Of a stretch of DNA of 64,000 nt, positions 1 through 9,827 are shown piece after piece. How positions within the stretch are numbered: position 1 is the first letter of the stretch; each line of letters opens with the position of its first letter. The notes under the pieces were generated by a model. It was not told the origin of the DNA. It was given only the letters and a program-made list of their open reading frames with translations, and ran no database searches. This stretch comes from Pseudoalteromonas sp. Scap06 (lineage in GTDB: Bacteria > Pseudomonadota > Gammaproteobacteria > Enterobacterales > Alteromonadaceae): assembly GCF_013394165.1 (NCBI RefSeq), contig NZ_CP041330.1, forward strand, positions 620,001-684,000. Direction: 5' to 3'. Made by a program: the position numbers and the translations under genes.

Positions 1-1
1 G

Positions 2-73
2 TTGGATTTGAATAAAATTTCCGCAAGTGAGTTTGTCTCAAAAATTCGTAACCTTAGGTATTGGAGCCGATAA
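2..73 (+). CDS. possible 3' end of an upstream gene (partial)
   Basis: The second forward frame is open from the window edge to a TAA at 71-73 and encodes 23 residues ending in RNLRYWSR. A terminator-like hairpin follows 13 bases later, which fits the end of a gene. The fragment is too short to assign to a family, and an open frame of this length could be chance. Confidence 0.3.
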   Translation: MDLNKISASEFVSKIRNLRYWSR

Positions 74-86
74 ATCGCATAAATTG

Positions 87-106
87 GGGCTAGTGAGAAC
101 TAGCCC
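87..106 (+). terminator. hairpin terminator before the topoisomerase gene
   Basis: Perfect arms GGGCTAGT and ACTAGCCC enclose a GAGA loop and are followed by a short T-rich stretch. The position after the partial open frame fits termination of the upstream gene. Confidence 0.55.
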
Positions 107-160
107 TTGTTATTGATGGCACCGTTTGATTTGAGGATTACAAAAATTTAAAGGAATAAA

Positions 161-1144
161 ATGAAACTAATTTATGTCGATGATAACTTGCCAGGCATAA
201 CTCGAAAGAGGCATGAAAACCAATGGGTTTATTATGATCCTGCAGGAAAGAAAATACATGATAAAGATGAAATAGAGCGGTTAGACAGTCTCGCTTTTCC
301 CCCCGCATACAAAGATGTATGGTTATGTCCAGAAGAAAATGGGCATATTTTAGCTACTGGCTACGACAACAAAGGCCGCAAGCAATACTTTTATCATCCC
401 GAGTTTAGAGAGCAGCAAGAGCTTAAAAAGTTTGAAGCATGTGTTTTATTTGGAAATAAACTGCCTTTGTTAAGAGCAAAACTATCGGAATATTTGCGAG
501 GTAACGAGCTTAATTACCAGCGCACAATCGCAGCCGTTGTACGTTTAATGGACCTTGGAGCTCTGCGCGTTGGTTCTAAAAAAAATGCCAAACATAACAA
601 TAGTTTTGGTGCTACGACATTACGTAGCCGGCATGCAAAACTTACGGGTAAAAATATTCGCTTAAAGTATAAAGCAAAATCCGGTAAGCAAAGAGAAGTG
701 AACATAACAGATAAAGTGCTTAGCTCTATCATACAGCAGTTACAAGATTTGCCTGGGCAGAGCTTATTCCAATATATCGATGAAGGCGAGTGTTGTGATG
801 TTTCCTCCAAAGAAGTGAATGAGTTTATTCAAAGTGTTATGGGCGAGCAGTTTAGTGCAAAACATTTTAGAACATGGCGGGCCAGTGTTTTGGCATTTGA
901 AGTCTTACATAAATCAAACGGCCAGCTTTCGCTTAAAGATATGTTAGGTAGCGTTTCAAGTAATTTAGGGAATACCCCAGCAATAGCTCGTAATTCATAT
1001 ATTCATCCAAAGTTGATTGAGCTGTGTAAAGGAGGTAAAGAAGCTCTAAAGGACTTTAATAACTTAGACAAACTACCCCGTAAGACTAAGTATCTAAGTC
1101 GCTATGAGCGTGGGTTGTTGATATTTTTAGAAGAACAATGCTAA
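161..1144 (+). CDS. DNA topoisomerase IB (eukaryote-like, poxvirus-type)
   Basis: The 327-residue protein matches the bacterial type IB topoisomerase family, which relaxes supercoils by nicking one strand through a 3'-phosphotyrosine. The probable nucleophile is Tyr280 in the motif NSYIHP. Arg128 in VVRLMD, a basic segment KYKAKSGKQ and the block KHFRTWRA around residues 234-241 supply the other expected catalytic positions. Length is normal for the bacterial family. The start is preceded by AAAGGA. The gene stands alone, with about 210 bases of unremarkable sequence downstream. Confidence 0.9.
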   Translation: MKLIYVDDNLPGITRKRHENQWVYYDPAGKKIHDKDEIERLDSLAFPPAYKDVWLCPEENGHILATGYDNKGRKQYFYHPEFREQQELKKFEACVLFGNKLPLLRAKLSEYLRGNELNYQRTIAAVVRLMDLGALRVGSKKNAKHNNSFGATTLRSRHAKLTGKNIRLKYKAKSGKQREVNITDKVLSSIIQQLQDLPGQSLFQYIDEGECCDVSSKEVNEFIQSVMGEQFSAKHFRTWRASVLAFEVLHKSNGQLSLKDMLGSVSSNLGNTPAIARNSYIHPKLIELCKGGKEALKDFNNLDKLPRKTKYLSRYERGLLIFLEEQC

Positions 1145-1357
1145 TAACGTTAGTCTCTTTGTAATTATACTCATATTTCAATCGCTTGAGTGATACCTAT
1201 GTGTGTGAACTTTTTACAACTTCTAGCAACTTTTACTTTAAAACGTAGAGTCCTACTTTGCTTTGTTATTTATCTTTCTGATTTTAAAGGATTAAAATTT
1301 TGGTTTGAATGTTGCTAATTATTTAGCGTACTTTCTTAAACAAATAAAGGAGTTATT

Positions 1358-1852
1358 ATGAGTACTGTTATTACTGGGTTATTCGATAATGCATCACAAG
1401 CAACATTAGCCATTTATAGATTAGAAGCTTTAGGTGTAAGTGAGGCGGATATAAGCATTGTCGCTAACGACTCGTATACAAAGGAAGACTTTGCTGTAGA
1501 TGAAGGTACCAAAGCTGCAGAGGGCGGTTTGCTGGGCGCTGCATCTGGAGGCGTGTTAGCAGCAATTATTGGTGGTTTTACCGCTGTTGGTGCAGTCGCT
1601 TCGGGTGGTGCCGGCTTATTAGTTGCAGGTCCTTTAGTTTCAGCACTTGCAGCTGGTGGCGCAGGTGCTGCCGTTGGTGGGACTTTAGGTGCAGCAATCG
1701 GCGCATTTATTCCAGAACATGAAATTAAGTATTATGAAAACGCAATTGAGAAGGGTTCAATACTCGTCGGTGTTAAATATAACAGCGATAACAAAAATAG
1801 TATTGAAGAGATTCTTGATAATGCAGGTGCAAGCAAGGTTTCAAAAGCGTAA
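1358..1852 (+). CDS. glycine-rich general stress protein (YflT/GS17M-like)
   Basis: The protein has 164 residues. The N-terminal 40 residues (VITGLFDNASQATLAI) resemble the general stress protein 17M fold, with an alpha/beta unit meant to sense or bind. A long glycine/alanine-rich hydrophobic core at about residues 50-125 looks like a glycine-zipper membrane segment. The C-terminal part returns to a soluble alpha/beta unit. A strong AAGGAG site precedes the ATG. Function is unproven; such proteins are often stress induced. It is monocistronic, with a terminator right after it. Confidence 0.7.
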   Translation: MSTVITGLFDNASQATLAIYRLEALGVSEADISIVANDSYTKEDFAVDEGTKAAEGGLLGAASGGVLAAIIGGFTAVGAVASGGAGLLVAGPLVSALAAGGAGAAVGGTLGAAIGAFIPEHEIKYYENAIEKGSILVGVKYNSDNKNSIEEILDNAGASKVSKA

Positions 1853-1885
1853 TATTTTAGAATGCACTATAAGTATCTAAAAAGT

Positions 1886-1914
1886 AAAAAGGTGGAACTG
1901 CGTTCCATCTTTTT
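1886..1914 (+). terminator. rho-independent terminator of the stress protein gene
   Basis: An inverted repeat with arms AAAAAGGTGGAAC and GTTCCATCTTTTT (one bulged position) and a TGC loop lies 33 bases after the stop codon and ends in a T run. Confidence 0.7.
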
Positions 1915-1970
1915 ACGCGTTTGATTTTAAAACTATCTGAGTTTGGTATATTAATCTATATTGGTAACCA

Positions 1971-2564
1971 ATGAATTATTTAGCCCACCTTTATTTAGCA
2001 CAGCCTACGGCTGATTCCCATTTTGGCAATTTGCTGGGAGACTTTGGGGGGCAACGGCAGCTAACGCACATACCTACGAGCGTTAAAAACGCGCTTGATA
2101 ATCATTATTTAGTGGATAAATTTACTGACGCACACCCTTTTGTTAAAGAAGCTAAACAGCTTTTTTCACCCAAGCGCAGGCGCTTTGCTGGCGTGGCTAT
2201 AGATGTGGTGTTTGATCATTTTCTGATTGCGCATTGGCAGCAGTTTAATAACCAATCATTAATTGATTTTAAGCACACCAGTTATGGGCTTTTGGAAAAG
2301 CGTATACCTGTAATGCCTACTCGAATGCAACATGTAGTAACCAGTATGACGCAAAACGATTGGTTTAAAGAGTATGAAAGCGTTGATGGGGTTGGGCGGG
2401 CGCTTGATAATATTGCTAAACGGATTCGCTTTACTAATAATTTTGCAGGCACCGCTGAAGATATAACCCGACATTATAGTGAGCTAGATGGACTGTTTTT
2501 AGCGTTTTTTCCTGAGCTAATTGAACACGTTAATGAGTTTAATTTGGAAAGCGCACCAAAGTAG
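1971..2564 (+). CDS. acpH: acyl carrier protein phosphodiesterase
   Basis: The protein has 197 residues, close to the 193 of the E. coli enzyme. It begins MNYLAHLYLAQP and keeps the family block GNLLGDF, which carries metal-binding Asp. AcpH removes the 4'-phosphopantetheine arm from holo-ACP, giving apo-ACP, and belongs to an HD-like hydrolase fold. A second conserved block, AIDVVFDHFLIAHW around residue 78, fits the family. The coding sequence is single and compact, with no operon partner on the same strand. Confidence 0.88.
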   Translation: MNYLAHLYLAQPTADSHFGNLLGDFGGQRQLTHIPTSVKNALDNHYLVDKFTDAHPFVKEAKQLFSPKRRRFAGVAIDVVFDHFLIAHWQQFNNQSLIDFKHTSYGLLEKRIPVMPTRMQHVVTSMTQNDWFKEYESVDGVGRALDNIAKRIRFTNNFAGTAEDITRHYSELDGLFLAFFPELIEHVNEFNLESAPK

Positions 2565-2587
2565 AGTGCGCTTACAAAATAAGTGGT

Positions 2588-2896
2588 TTAGTCGTCTGGT
2601 CCTTTTAAGGTAAATACTAAATGTTTACGCATATCTTTTAAAATTACGCCTTTTTTTAGCATGGCACCGCTTAAGCGCTTTTGCCATTTTAATAACTCAG
2701 GCTTTGCCGAAGTTAGTGCCTGTTGGTTTTCAAACTGAAAACACATTAGTAAAGAGCCCGGAAATAAATGATATTCCACATCAAACCAGCACTGCAGCAT
2801 ACCTGGAATTTCAGCACGGCCTTGCTCTTCTATTTTGTCAGCAACATTGAGGACGAGTGCTTGTTGTTTAACTTGCACAGCAGATAGTTTTTTCAT
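2588..2896 (-). CDS. conserved hypothetical protein, 102 aa
   Basis: The gene runs convergently to the ACP phosphodiesterase gene, with 23 bases between the stops. The product is small, soluble and basic with no signal peptide or membrane helix. It shows a central alpha/beta pattern (WFDVEYHLFPGSLLMCFQFEN). I do not recognise the family. Codon use looks like that of the neighbours, and the ORF fills the space between flanking genes, so it is probably real. Confidence 0.6.
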   Translation of the reverse strand: MKKLSAVQVKQQALVLNVADKIEEQGRAEIPGMLQCWFDVEYHLFPGSLLMCFQFENQQALTSAKPELLKWQKRLSGAMLKKGVILKDMRKHLVFTLKGPDD

Positions 2897-3071
2897 GGGA
2901 GAAGATCCAATTTAGAGGCTAAGAATACAGCCGGAATAATACATTATACCCAAGCTTTCAGGGTGATAACAATCTTAGCCATACTTTAAATTAGATGGCT
3001 CATAGTGAAGACTGGTTGTGGTTAGTTTAGTAGTTCAATCGGTTTGAATACACTATTTATCAAGGGAAATT

Positions 3072-4184
3072 ATGAATCATATAGTTGTTTTTTTAGTTAT
3101 TATTTTTATGTTGTCAGGGTGCTCTGAAGAGCAAGTTTCTGAGCAAAAATTAAAACCTGTTTCTGCCATTGAGTTAAATAAAACTAAATCGTTTGATAGT
3201 CGTATTTTATCAGGTGTTATCCAACCTGCTAACACAGCCACTTTAACATTTGAGGTTAGCGGAAAGGTCGAAGACGTTTTTTTTGAAATTGGTGAGTCTT
3301 TTAAAGAAGGTGAGCCGTTAGCTAGGCTGGAACAAACAAAATATTTATTGGCAGTGCAAGAGGCCAAAGGACAGGCCTCTAATGCAAAGGCTACGATGCT
3401 AAATGTTAAGCAGGATTTTGAACGTAAAGCGTCACTGGTTGATGATGGTGCGGTGTCTGGCGCGCAATACGATTTAGCAAAGTCGCAATATGAGAGCGCC
3501 AAGGATAAAGTCGATATTGCTCAAGTGCGACTAGCGATGGCAAGAGAAGAGTTAAAAGATACCACGCTAATTGCGCCCTATGCTGGGACTATCTCAAAAC
3601 GTAATATTGAACCTTCGCAACAAGTCAGCCCTAATATCTCGGCACTTTTAATCCAAGGTAAAGAAAGTTTTGAAGTCTCAGCGCTTGCGCCTGAAGGGCT
3701 TCTCTCCTCGTTAACTATTGATAAACCGGCAAAGGTAACTATTTCAGCTTTAGATAAATCGTTGAATGCCAAAATTAAAGAAATTGGCTCAGCTGCTCAA
3801 GGAGCGAATGCTTTTCCTATTATTTTAAAAATCTCAGCTAATGATATCGCAGGTATCAGAACGGGTATGAGTGCAGAAGTGCAATTTAAACAACAGCAGG
3901 GAGAAAGCGATGGTTTTATGGTGCCTGTAAGTGCAATCATGGCAAAAGAAAATAACCAACACTTTGTTTTTAAACTGATAACAACAGCGCAAGCTGACTC
4001 ACAACCAGCTGGCTACGTTTTACAAAAAACAACAGTGGATGTAATGAAATTTTTTGCGCAAAAAGCGCAAATTAAAGGAGATTTAAAAGAGGGGGAACAA
4101 ATTGTTAACGCGGGAATGGCTTTTTTACACGATGGGCAAAAAGTAACGCTTATCGAAGGCGAAATTAAGCGCCTTAATCCATAA
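3072..4184 (+). CDS. RND efflux periplasmic adaptor (membrane fusion protein), lipoprotein
   Basis: The 370-residue protein starts with a lipoprotein signal (lipobox LSGC, Cys about residue 17). It carries the usual adaptor layout: a barrel-sandwich/lipoyl half near residue 60, an alpha-hairpin at about 95-160, the second lipoyl half (TLIAPYAGTISKR) and a beta-barrel. Such adaptors join an inner-membrane RND permease to an outer-membrane channel. The permease gene follows after 21 bases, so the two form an operon. No TolC-type gene lies beside them. AAGGGA precedes the ATG. Confidence 0.88.
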   Translation: MNHIVVFLVIIFMLSGCSEEQVSEQKLKPVSAIELNKTKSFDSRILSGVIQPANTATLTFEVSGKVEDVFFEIGESFKEGEPLARLEQTKYLLAVQEAKGQASNAKATMLNVKQDFERKASLVDDGAVSGAQYDLAKSQYESAKDKVDIAQVRLAMAREELKDTTLIAPYAGTISKRNIEPSQQVSPNISALLIQGKESFEVSALAPEGLLSSLTIDKPAKVTISALDKSLNAKIKEIGSAAQGANAFPIILKISANDIAGIRTGMSAEVQFKQQQGESDGFMVPVSAIMAKENNQHFVFKLITTAQADSQPAGYVLQKTTVDVMKFFAQKAQIKGDLKEGEQIVNAGMAFLHDGQKVTLIEGEIKRLNP

Positions 4185-4205
4185 CCCGCTACGGAGATTT
4201 AAACG

Positions 4206-7200
4206 ATGAAGATCCCTACTATTTCAGAGCTTGCTCTTGATCATAATCGCCTTATGTTAGCTATTGTTTTTGGCCTTATGTTATTTGGCGCCTTTAGTTA
4301 TTATCAACTACCAAAGCAAGAAGATCCTAAAATAAAAATTCGTGAAGCTGTTGTCACAACCGCTTATCCGGGGGTGAGCGCAAAAAAAGTAGAGTTGTTG
4401 ATCACTAAAACACTCGAAGAAGCTATTCGTGAAATGCCCAGTATTGCCGAAATTCGCTCAGTATCTATCCCTGGTCGTTCTATTATTCACGCTGAGCTTA
4501 AGCAAAGTGTTGAGCAAAGTGAGTTTGATCAACAATGGGATAAACTGCGCGATCAAATAAACGCAGTGCGTGATGACTTACCCAATGGGACATTGCCTTA
4601 TGTAGTAAACGATGATTTTGGTGATGTTGCCGTATTAACAGTGGCACTTATTGCTGATCCTGCCTACAGTATGGGCGATCGCCAAGATGTGGCGCAACAC
4701 ATTGCTGATATGCTGCATCAAGTTGAGGGCACTAAAAAAATTGATATTTTGGGCATTCAACAAGAGCGTATTTTTATAGAAATTGAAAATGCTAAGCTCG
4801 CTCAACTGGGTATTGCACCTGACCAATTAATTGGTGCTTTAAAAAACCAAAATATTATACGCCCTAGTGGGGTTATTGACGCCAATGGCAAAAACTTTAT
4901 TATTCAACCTTCAGGAAATTACCAAAACCTTGCCGATATTAGAAATACACTTATCAGTGTGCCTAACCAGCCTGAAACAATATTGCTGCGCGATATTGCT
5001 AAAATAAGCCGTAAAGTGGTCGATCCCCCATCAAGAACAAGTTATTACAATAATCGCCAAGCCATTATTTTTGCCATATCTAAGGATGAACAAGCGGATG
5101 TGCTTAAGTTCACTCCTAAAATAGAAGCGATGATAGCGCAAATTAATCAAACTATTCCTGCAGGCTATCAATTAAAAAATATTACGCGCCAAGCCGGTGT
5201 GGTTGAAGATGCAGTATTTGGTGTGACTTTTAGTGTTTTGCAAACCATCGTTATAGTATCAGTTGTGGTAGTGATGTTTTTAGGCTTACGCACTGGTCTG
5301 ATTGTGGGCTCGATTGTGCCAGCAGCGATTTTAATCACGCTTTCAGTTATGAACTTTATGGGTATTCCATTAGAGCGTATGTCGCTAGCTACTTTAATTA
5401 TTGCGCTTGGTCTTTTGGTTGATGATGGCATAATAATGGCTGAAGATTTTAAAAAGCGTATCGAAGATGGCGAAACGCGTGATGATGCTATTCGTAACAC
5501 TTCAGGCACTCTTGCGATACCGTCTTTAACTTCATCATTAACAACTATTCTTGTGTTTTTACCCCTTATGTTGGCACAAAGTAGTGCCGGTGAATATACG
5601 CGCTCGATCTCCTTGGTGGTGCTAATTGCATTACTTACTTCTTGGGCGCTAAGCCTGACATTTACTACTTATTTATGTCATCGCTTCGTTAAAAAAGAAA
5701 CGAGGGAAAAGCAAAATATTATTCGCCGTAAAATTAATCGTTTTTTTGATAGCCTCACCCCGCTTTACGAAAAAGCATTACGACAAATTATGCGTGCGCG
5801 TATTGCGTTTGTTGTTGTTATTTTGGGGCTATTTTTGGCAGGGGGCTGGGCTATGAGTCTAGTACCTGCAAAGTTTTTTCCAGATTCTGACCGAGCACAA
5901 ATTTTAGTGTACCTTGATATGCCAGCGGGTACTTCAATGCGTAAAACTGACGCAACGGTGCAGGCTATTTCAAAAAACTTGGATGATAAAGAACACTTTC
6001 CACATATTGAAAAATATGCGGCCTATGCTGGATTTGGTGGTCCTCGGTTTGTTTTATCACTTACACCTATCGACCCCGAACCTTCAAAAGCATTTTTTAT
6101 GATTGATGTAGGTGAACGAAAGTTCGCCGATCCTACATTAAAGAGAGTGCGAGAGATGTTTGCTCAAGATTTCCCTGGTGTGATGGGGCGTGTTACGAAA
6201 ATGTTCTTAGGGCCATCTGATTCTTCACTAATAGAGATTCAAGTTAAAGGTCCTGATAGTGATTATATTTATTCTGTTAGCGATGAAATTAAAACTTTGT
6301 TGCGAAATGTAGATGGCACGTTTGATATTAAAAGCGATTGGGAAAACCGCATTACGACACTTAAACTTGAGGTTAATCAGCAAAATGCTCGTCGTGCCGG
6401 AATTAGCTCAAATGATGTTGCCCAAGCGTTAGAAACCTATTTTTCTGGACGCATAATATCCGAGTTTCGTGAAGGTGATGATATATTCCCTATTGTATTA
6501 AGGGCGCAAGACAGTGAGCGATACGATTTAGATCGAATCAACAGTGTTAGTATTTATTCTTCTGCTAAAGGCGTCAGTGTTCCTTTAATGCAAGTGGCTG
6601 ATATTCGCTATGAGACTCAGTTTGCCCGCATTGCTCGTGAAAATTTATTTCGTACTGTAACAGTACAAGCTAAAAATCAAATTATGTCGGCGCAAAGTAT
6701 GGTGCCCTTACTTGAAGAGAAGCTTGATAAAATACGAGAGAAATTACCACCTGGTTATGAAATAGAATATGACGGTGTAGTCGGAGACTCCGCGGAATCG
6801 CAAGCTGCAATTTTAGCTAATTTACCGCTGTGTATTGCCATTATGGTGTTTATTATCATTGCGCAATTTCGCTCTTATCGTGCCACTAGTATTGTATTTT
6901 TAACCGTACCCCTAATTATCATTGGTGCTGCTTTTGGTTTGTTGGTTATGCAAGCAAACTTTGGGTTTATGGTTATTTTAGGTTTATATGCGCTTGCCGG
7001 TATTATCATTAATAATGCGGTGATTCTGATAGATCGAATAAATATTGAACGTAAACAGATAGAGTGCTTAGAGCAACAAACCACAGAGCAGTCTAATCAA
7101 CAAAACTTTGAGGCGGTAATCAATGCCTCTTTAAGGCGTTTACGACCTATTTTGATGTCTACTTGCACAACGATAATAGGCTTAATGCCACTTATTTTAT

Positions 7201-7340
7201 CTAAAGATGTTTTATTTTATGGTCAAGCAAGCACGATTGCGTTTGGTCTTGCTATGGGAACAATTTTAACATTAGGGTTTGTTCCGGTTGTGTATACTTT
7301 TTTCTTTAAAATAAAGCCGGTTAAAGCAGATAAAAAATAA
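4206..7340 (+). CDS. RND-family multidrug efflux permease
   Basis: The 1044-residue product has the two-fold repeated architecture of HAE1-type RND transporters: an N-terminal helix, a large periplasmic loop, a helix bundle, then a repeat of both. The TM4 proton-relay motif GLLVDDGIIMAEDF lies near residue 410, and the partner helix near the C terminus has GIIINNAVILIDR. These pumps trade protons for drugs or other amphiphiles across the inner membrane. The divergence of the periplasmic domains resembles the smaller MexF/AcrB-distant subgroup, so the substrate cannot be named. Confidence 0.9.
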   Translation: MKIPTISELALDHNRLMLAIVFGLMLFGAFSYYQLPKQEDPKIKIREAVVTTAYPGVSAKKVELLITKTLEEAIREMPSIAEIRSVSIPGRSIIHAELKQSVEQSEFDQQWDKLRDQINAVRDDLPNGTLPYVVNDDFGDVAVLTVALIADPAYSMGDRQDVAQHIADMLHQVEGTKKIDILGIQQERIFIEIENAKLAQLGIAPDQLIGALKNQNIIRPSGVIDANGKNFIIQPSGNYQNLADIRNTLISVPNQPETILLRDIAKISRKVVDPPSRTSYYNNRQAIIFAISKDEQADVLKFTPKIEAMIAQINQTIPAGYQLKNITRQAGVVEDAVFGVTFSVLQTIVIVSVVVVMFLGLRTGLIVGSIVPAAILITLSVMNFMGIPLERMSLATLIIALGLLVDDGIIMAEDFKKRIEDGETRDDAIRNTSGTLAIPSLTSSLTTILVFLPLMLAQSSAGEYTRSISLVVLIALLTSWALSLTFTTYLCHRFVKKETREKQNIIRRKINRFFDSLTPLYEKALRQIMRARIAFVVVILGLFLAGGWAMSLVPAKFFPDSDRAQILVYLDMPAGTSMRKTDATVQAISKNLDDKEHFPHIEKYAAYAGFGGPRFVLSLTPIDPEPSKAFFMIDVGERKFADPTLKRVREMFAQDFPGVMGRVTKMFLGPSDSSLIEIQVKGPDSDYIYSVSDEIKTLLRNVDGTFDIKSDWENRITTLKLEVNQQNARRAGISSNDVAQALETYFSGRIISEFREGDDIFPIVLRAQDSERYDLDRINSVSIYSSAKGVSVPLMQVADIRYETQFARIARENLFRTVTVQAKNQIMSAQSMVPLLEEKLDKIREKLPPGYEIEYDGVVGDSAESQAAILANLPLCIAIMVFIIIAQFRSYRATSIVFLTVPLIIIGAAFGLLVMQANFGFMVILGLYALAGIIINNAVILIDRINIERKQIECLEQQTTEQSNQQNFEAVINASLRRLRPILMSTCTTIIGLMPLILSKDVLFYGQASTIAFGLAMGTILTLGFVPVVYTFFFKIKPVKADKK

Positions 7341-7390
7341 ACTCAGCGTGAGTTAGAGCAGACCCAAGATTGAGATTTTATAATAATTTT

Positions 7391-7429
7391 AAGCCTATTA
7401 GGTGGCAATTTTAGCCACTAAGTAGGCCT
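7391..7429. terminator. bidirectional terminator between convergent genes
   Basis: An imperfect inverted repeat (AGCCTATTAGGTGGC paired with GCCACTAAGTAGGCCT) with an AATTTTA loop lies between the permease stop and the stop of the opposite-strand kinase gene. It could serve both transcripts. Confidence 0.5.
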
Positions 7430-7432
7430 GTT

Positions 7433-9613
7433 TTACTCATGCTTTATTTGTTTAGATAAAAACAAGTTCGTGACATCAGCAACTTTTACTAATGACTCTT
7501 TATCAGCATGACTCCAAGTTACCTTTGAGTCTACACTTTCACAACAAATGACACCTAACGGCTTGTTATCAAGTTTATAAGTGTAATCAAGTAAAGAATA
7601 AATATTGAGTGGCTCAAAGTAAGAGTGAGTAAACGACTCGGTTACTTCGTTATTTCTGGCGTCTGAGGCGTCGAGTACTTGGTTGGTTAAAATATAGTTG
7701 AAATAAGCAGGGGAGTTTTCTGTATTTAAAACAGCACCACTTGACACGTCATCATTTTCATCAAGACAAATTAAGCAACTTAATGCGCTGTATTCTTTAT
7801 TAAATAACCACAGACTGACTCGATTGGCATTAGGAATAAGCGCTTTTAACTCTTTGCATATTTGGTTTAGCTTCCTGTTACTAGAAACATTAGGATCGCT
7901 AATTTTTACTGCTAAGTTTTTGAGGTTGAGGTTTTTAGGATTATAAACATTGAGTAAGCTGTTGAGCTTAGCTTTATCGAACGGTTTTGTTAAGTAGCCA
8001 TCCATGCCAATATCTAAATAATGCTCAATGTCTTGTTTTAGGGTATTTGCTGTCATAGCGATAATTGGAACGATTTTACCTGTAGGAAGCGATCTAATAG
8101 CCTGTGTGGCTTTTATTCCATCTATTTCAGGCATTTGTATATCCATGAAAATTAAGTCTACAGGGTGTTCTTTGAAGTACTTAACGCATTCTTTACCGTT
8201 CTCTGCGATTATTAAATCAGCATTATGTACCTTGAGCATTTTAACAATAATGAGCTGATTTATTTTATTATCTTCGGCAATTAAGACAGTACAACCTTGT
8301 AAGTTTGTTAGCTCAACGCTTTGCTTTGCTATTATTGGTGACAAAACAATCTCAAAGCGTTGCTCATAGGTGAACGTAGAGCCTTTACCTATTTGGCTGG
8401 TGAAGCTAAGGTGCCCCTGCATTAGCTCACTTAAACGAACACAAATTGATAAGCCTAAACCTGTACCCCCATATTCTCTTGAGGTCGATGAGTCTGCCTG
8501 ATGAAATTCTTTAAATAAATGTTCTTGAACAGTCTCATTAATGCCAAGGCCTGTATCAATAACTTCAAACTTGAGTACTTGTGTTTGCAATGTACTGCTT
8601 TTAATACTTACTTTCAGTTCGACTTGACCAGTTTTGGTGAATTTAATCGCATTTGAGCACAAGTTATTTAAAATTTGCGAAACCCGAAGAGGATCCCCTT
8701 TAAAATTATCTGCTATTTTAGAGTCTACCGATGTAATAAGCTTTATACCTTTAGTAGACGCTTGCTGTAACTGGGGCTTTATCACATCGCTAATAACGTC
8801 ATTAAGATCGAAGTCGATATGTTCAATTTCTAATTTACCAGCCTCAATTTTAGAAAAGTCTAAAATGTCATTTACAATATTTGATAAGTAATGAGCTGAC
8901 TTTAATATACTTTTTAAAGTGCTGTCTTTTTCCTCTGTTGTGGTTTCGGTCATACCAAATTCAGCTAAATTTAAAATCCCATGCAATGGGGTTCTCAGCT
9001 CGTGAGTCATATTTGCTAAAAATTTACTCTTAGTGTTATTGGCCGTATCTGCTTCTTCTTTTAACTTTTCTAGTTCTTTATTGTGTGCTTTTTGTTTTTC
9101 TAATGCCATAGACAGCTTTTTATTATTAAGCCTAAGCTCTAGTTGCGCAATAACCTCTTTGCCCAAAACCGTGAGCGCATTTATTTGTTTGCTCGAAAGC
9201 TTTTTTGGTTTATCACTAATAACACATAACGTACCTATAGCATTACCTCTAGGAGTGATAAGTGGTGTACCTGCGTAAAAGCGAATGTTTGGGTCGTTTG
9301 TAACCAAGGGGTTATCGTGAAAGCGAGTGTCTGTCAGTGCATTTTGAACTTCGAACACTTGGTTTTCTAAAATTGCGTGAGAACAAAATGATATATCTCG
9401 TGCTGTTTCGGCTACATCAATTCCATACTTAGACTTAAACCATTGCCTGTTGGGATCAACAAGGCTTATCAGTGAAATTGGCGTTTCGCAAATATCAGAT
9501 GCAAGTTGGGTTAAGTCGTCAAAGGATTTTTCAGCTTCAGTGTCTAAAACGTCATACTCATATAGGTCTTTTAGCCGTGATAGTTCATCTTCAGGTGTTG
9601 ACGCTTTTATCAT
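7433..9613 (-). CDS. hybrid sensor histidine kinase, GAF-HisKA-HATPase-REC-GAF
   Basis: The protein has 726 residues and no membrane helix, so it is cytoplasmic. An N-terminal GAF domain (about 20-165) is followed by a short coiled coil. The HisKA motif MTHELRTP has phospho-acceptor His204. The ATPase has NLCSNAIKFT, DTGLGI and GGTGLGLSI. A receiver has phospho-acceptor Asp491 in FMDIQMPEIDG and the conserved Lys of TKPFD. The C-terminal 150 residues look like a second GAF fold (SLWLFNKEYSALSC, GVICCES). There is no HPt domain, so the phosphate must pass to a separate protein. The signal is unknown. Confidence 0.88.
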   Translation of the reverse strand: MIKASTPEDELSRLKDLYEYDVLDTEAEKSFDDLTQLASDICETPISLISLVDPNRQWFKSKYGIDVAETARDISFCSHAILENQVFEVQNALTDTRFHDNPLVTNDPNIRFYAGTPLITPRGNAIGTLCVISDKPKKLSSKQINALTVLGKEVIAQLELRLNNKKLSMALEKQKAHNKELEKLKEEADTANNTKSKFLANMTHELRTPLHGILNLAEFGMTETTTEEKDSTLKSILKSAHYLSNIVNDILDFSKIEAGKLEIEHIDFDLNDVISDVIKPQLQQASTKGIKLITSVDSKIADNFKGDPLRVSQILNNLCSNAIKFTKTGQVELKVSIKSSTLQTQVLKFEVIDTGLGINETVQEHLFKEFHQADSSTSREYGGTGLGLSICVRLSELMQGHLSFTSQIGKGSTFTYEQRFEIVLSPIIAKQSVELTNLQGCTVLIAEDNKINQLIIVKMLKVHNADLIIAENGKECVKYFKEHPVDLIFMDIQMPEIDGIKATQAIRSLPTGKIVPIIAMTANTLKQDIEHYLDIGMDGYLTKPFDKAKLNSLLNVYNPKNLNLKNLAVKISDPNVSSNRKLNQICKELKALIPNANRVSLWLFNKEYSALSCLICLDENDDVSSGAVLNTENSPAYFNYILTNQVLDASDARNNEVTESFTHSYFEPLNIYSLLDYTYKLDNKPLGVICCESVDSKVTWSHADKESLVKVADVTNLFLSKQIKHE

Positions 9614-9827
9614 TATGCAACCTTGTTTTTGATGTGATTAACACTAGATAATCGAATAAAAATAATAGCGGACTAGCTGACGTAAAATAAAAAAGTACGC
9701 GTTTAATATTTTTGCCTAAAGTGTATTTATTTACGAACTCAAATTTAGCTAAATACATTTAAATTATTATGCTCAAGTAGTTAGCTTATATGACTAGTTA
9801 AGTTTTTACCAATTGATTTTAAATTGC

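Noticed and set aside
3077..3502. 141-codon minus-strand frame opposite the efflux adaptor
   Set aside because: A shadow frame; the sense strand has a clear lipoprotein signal and adaptor domains.
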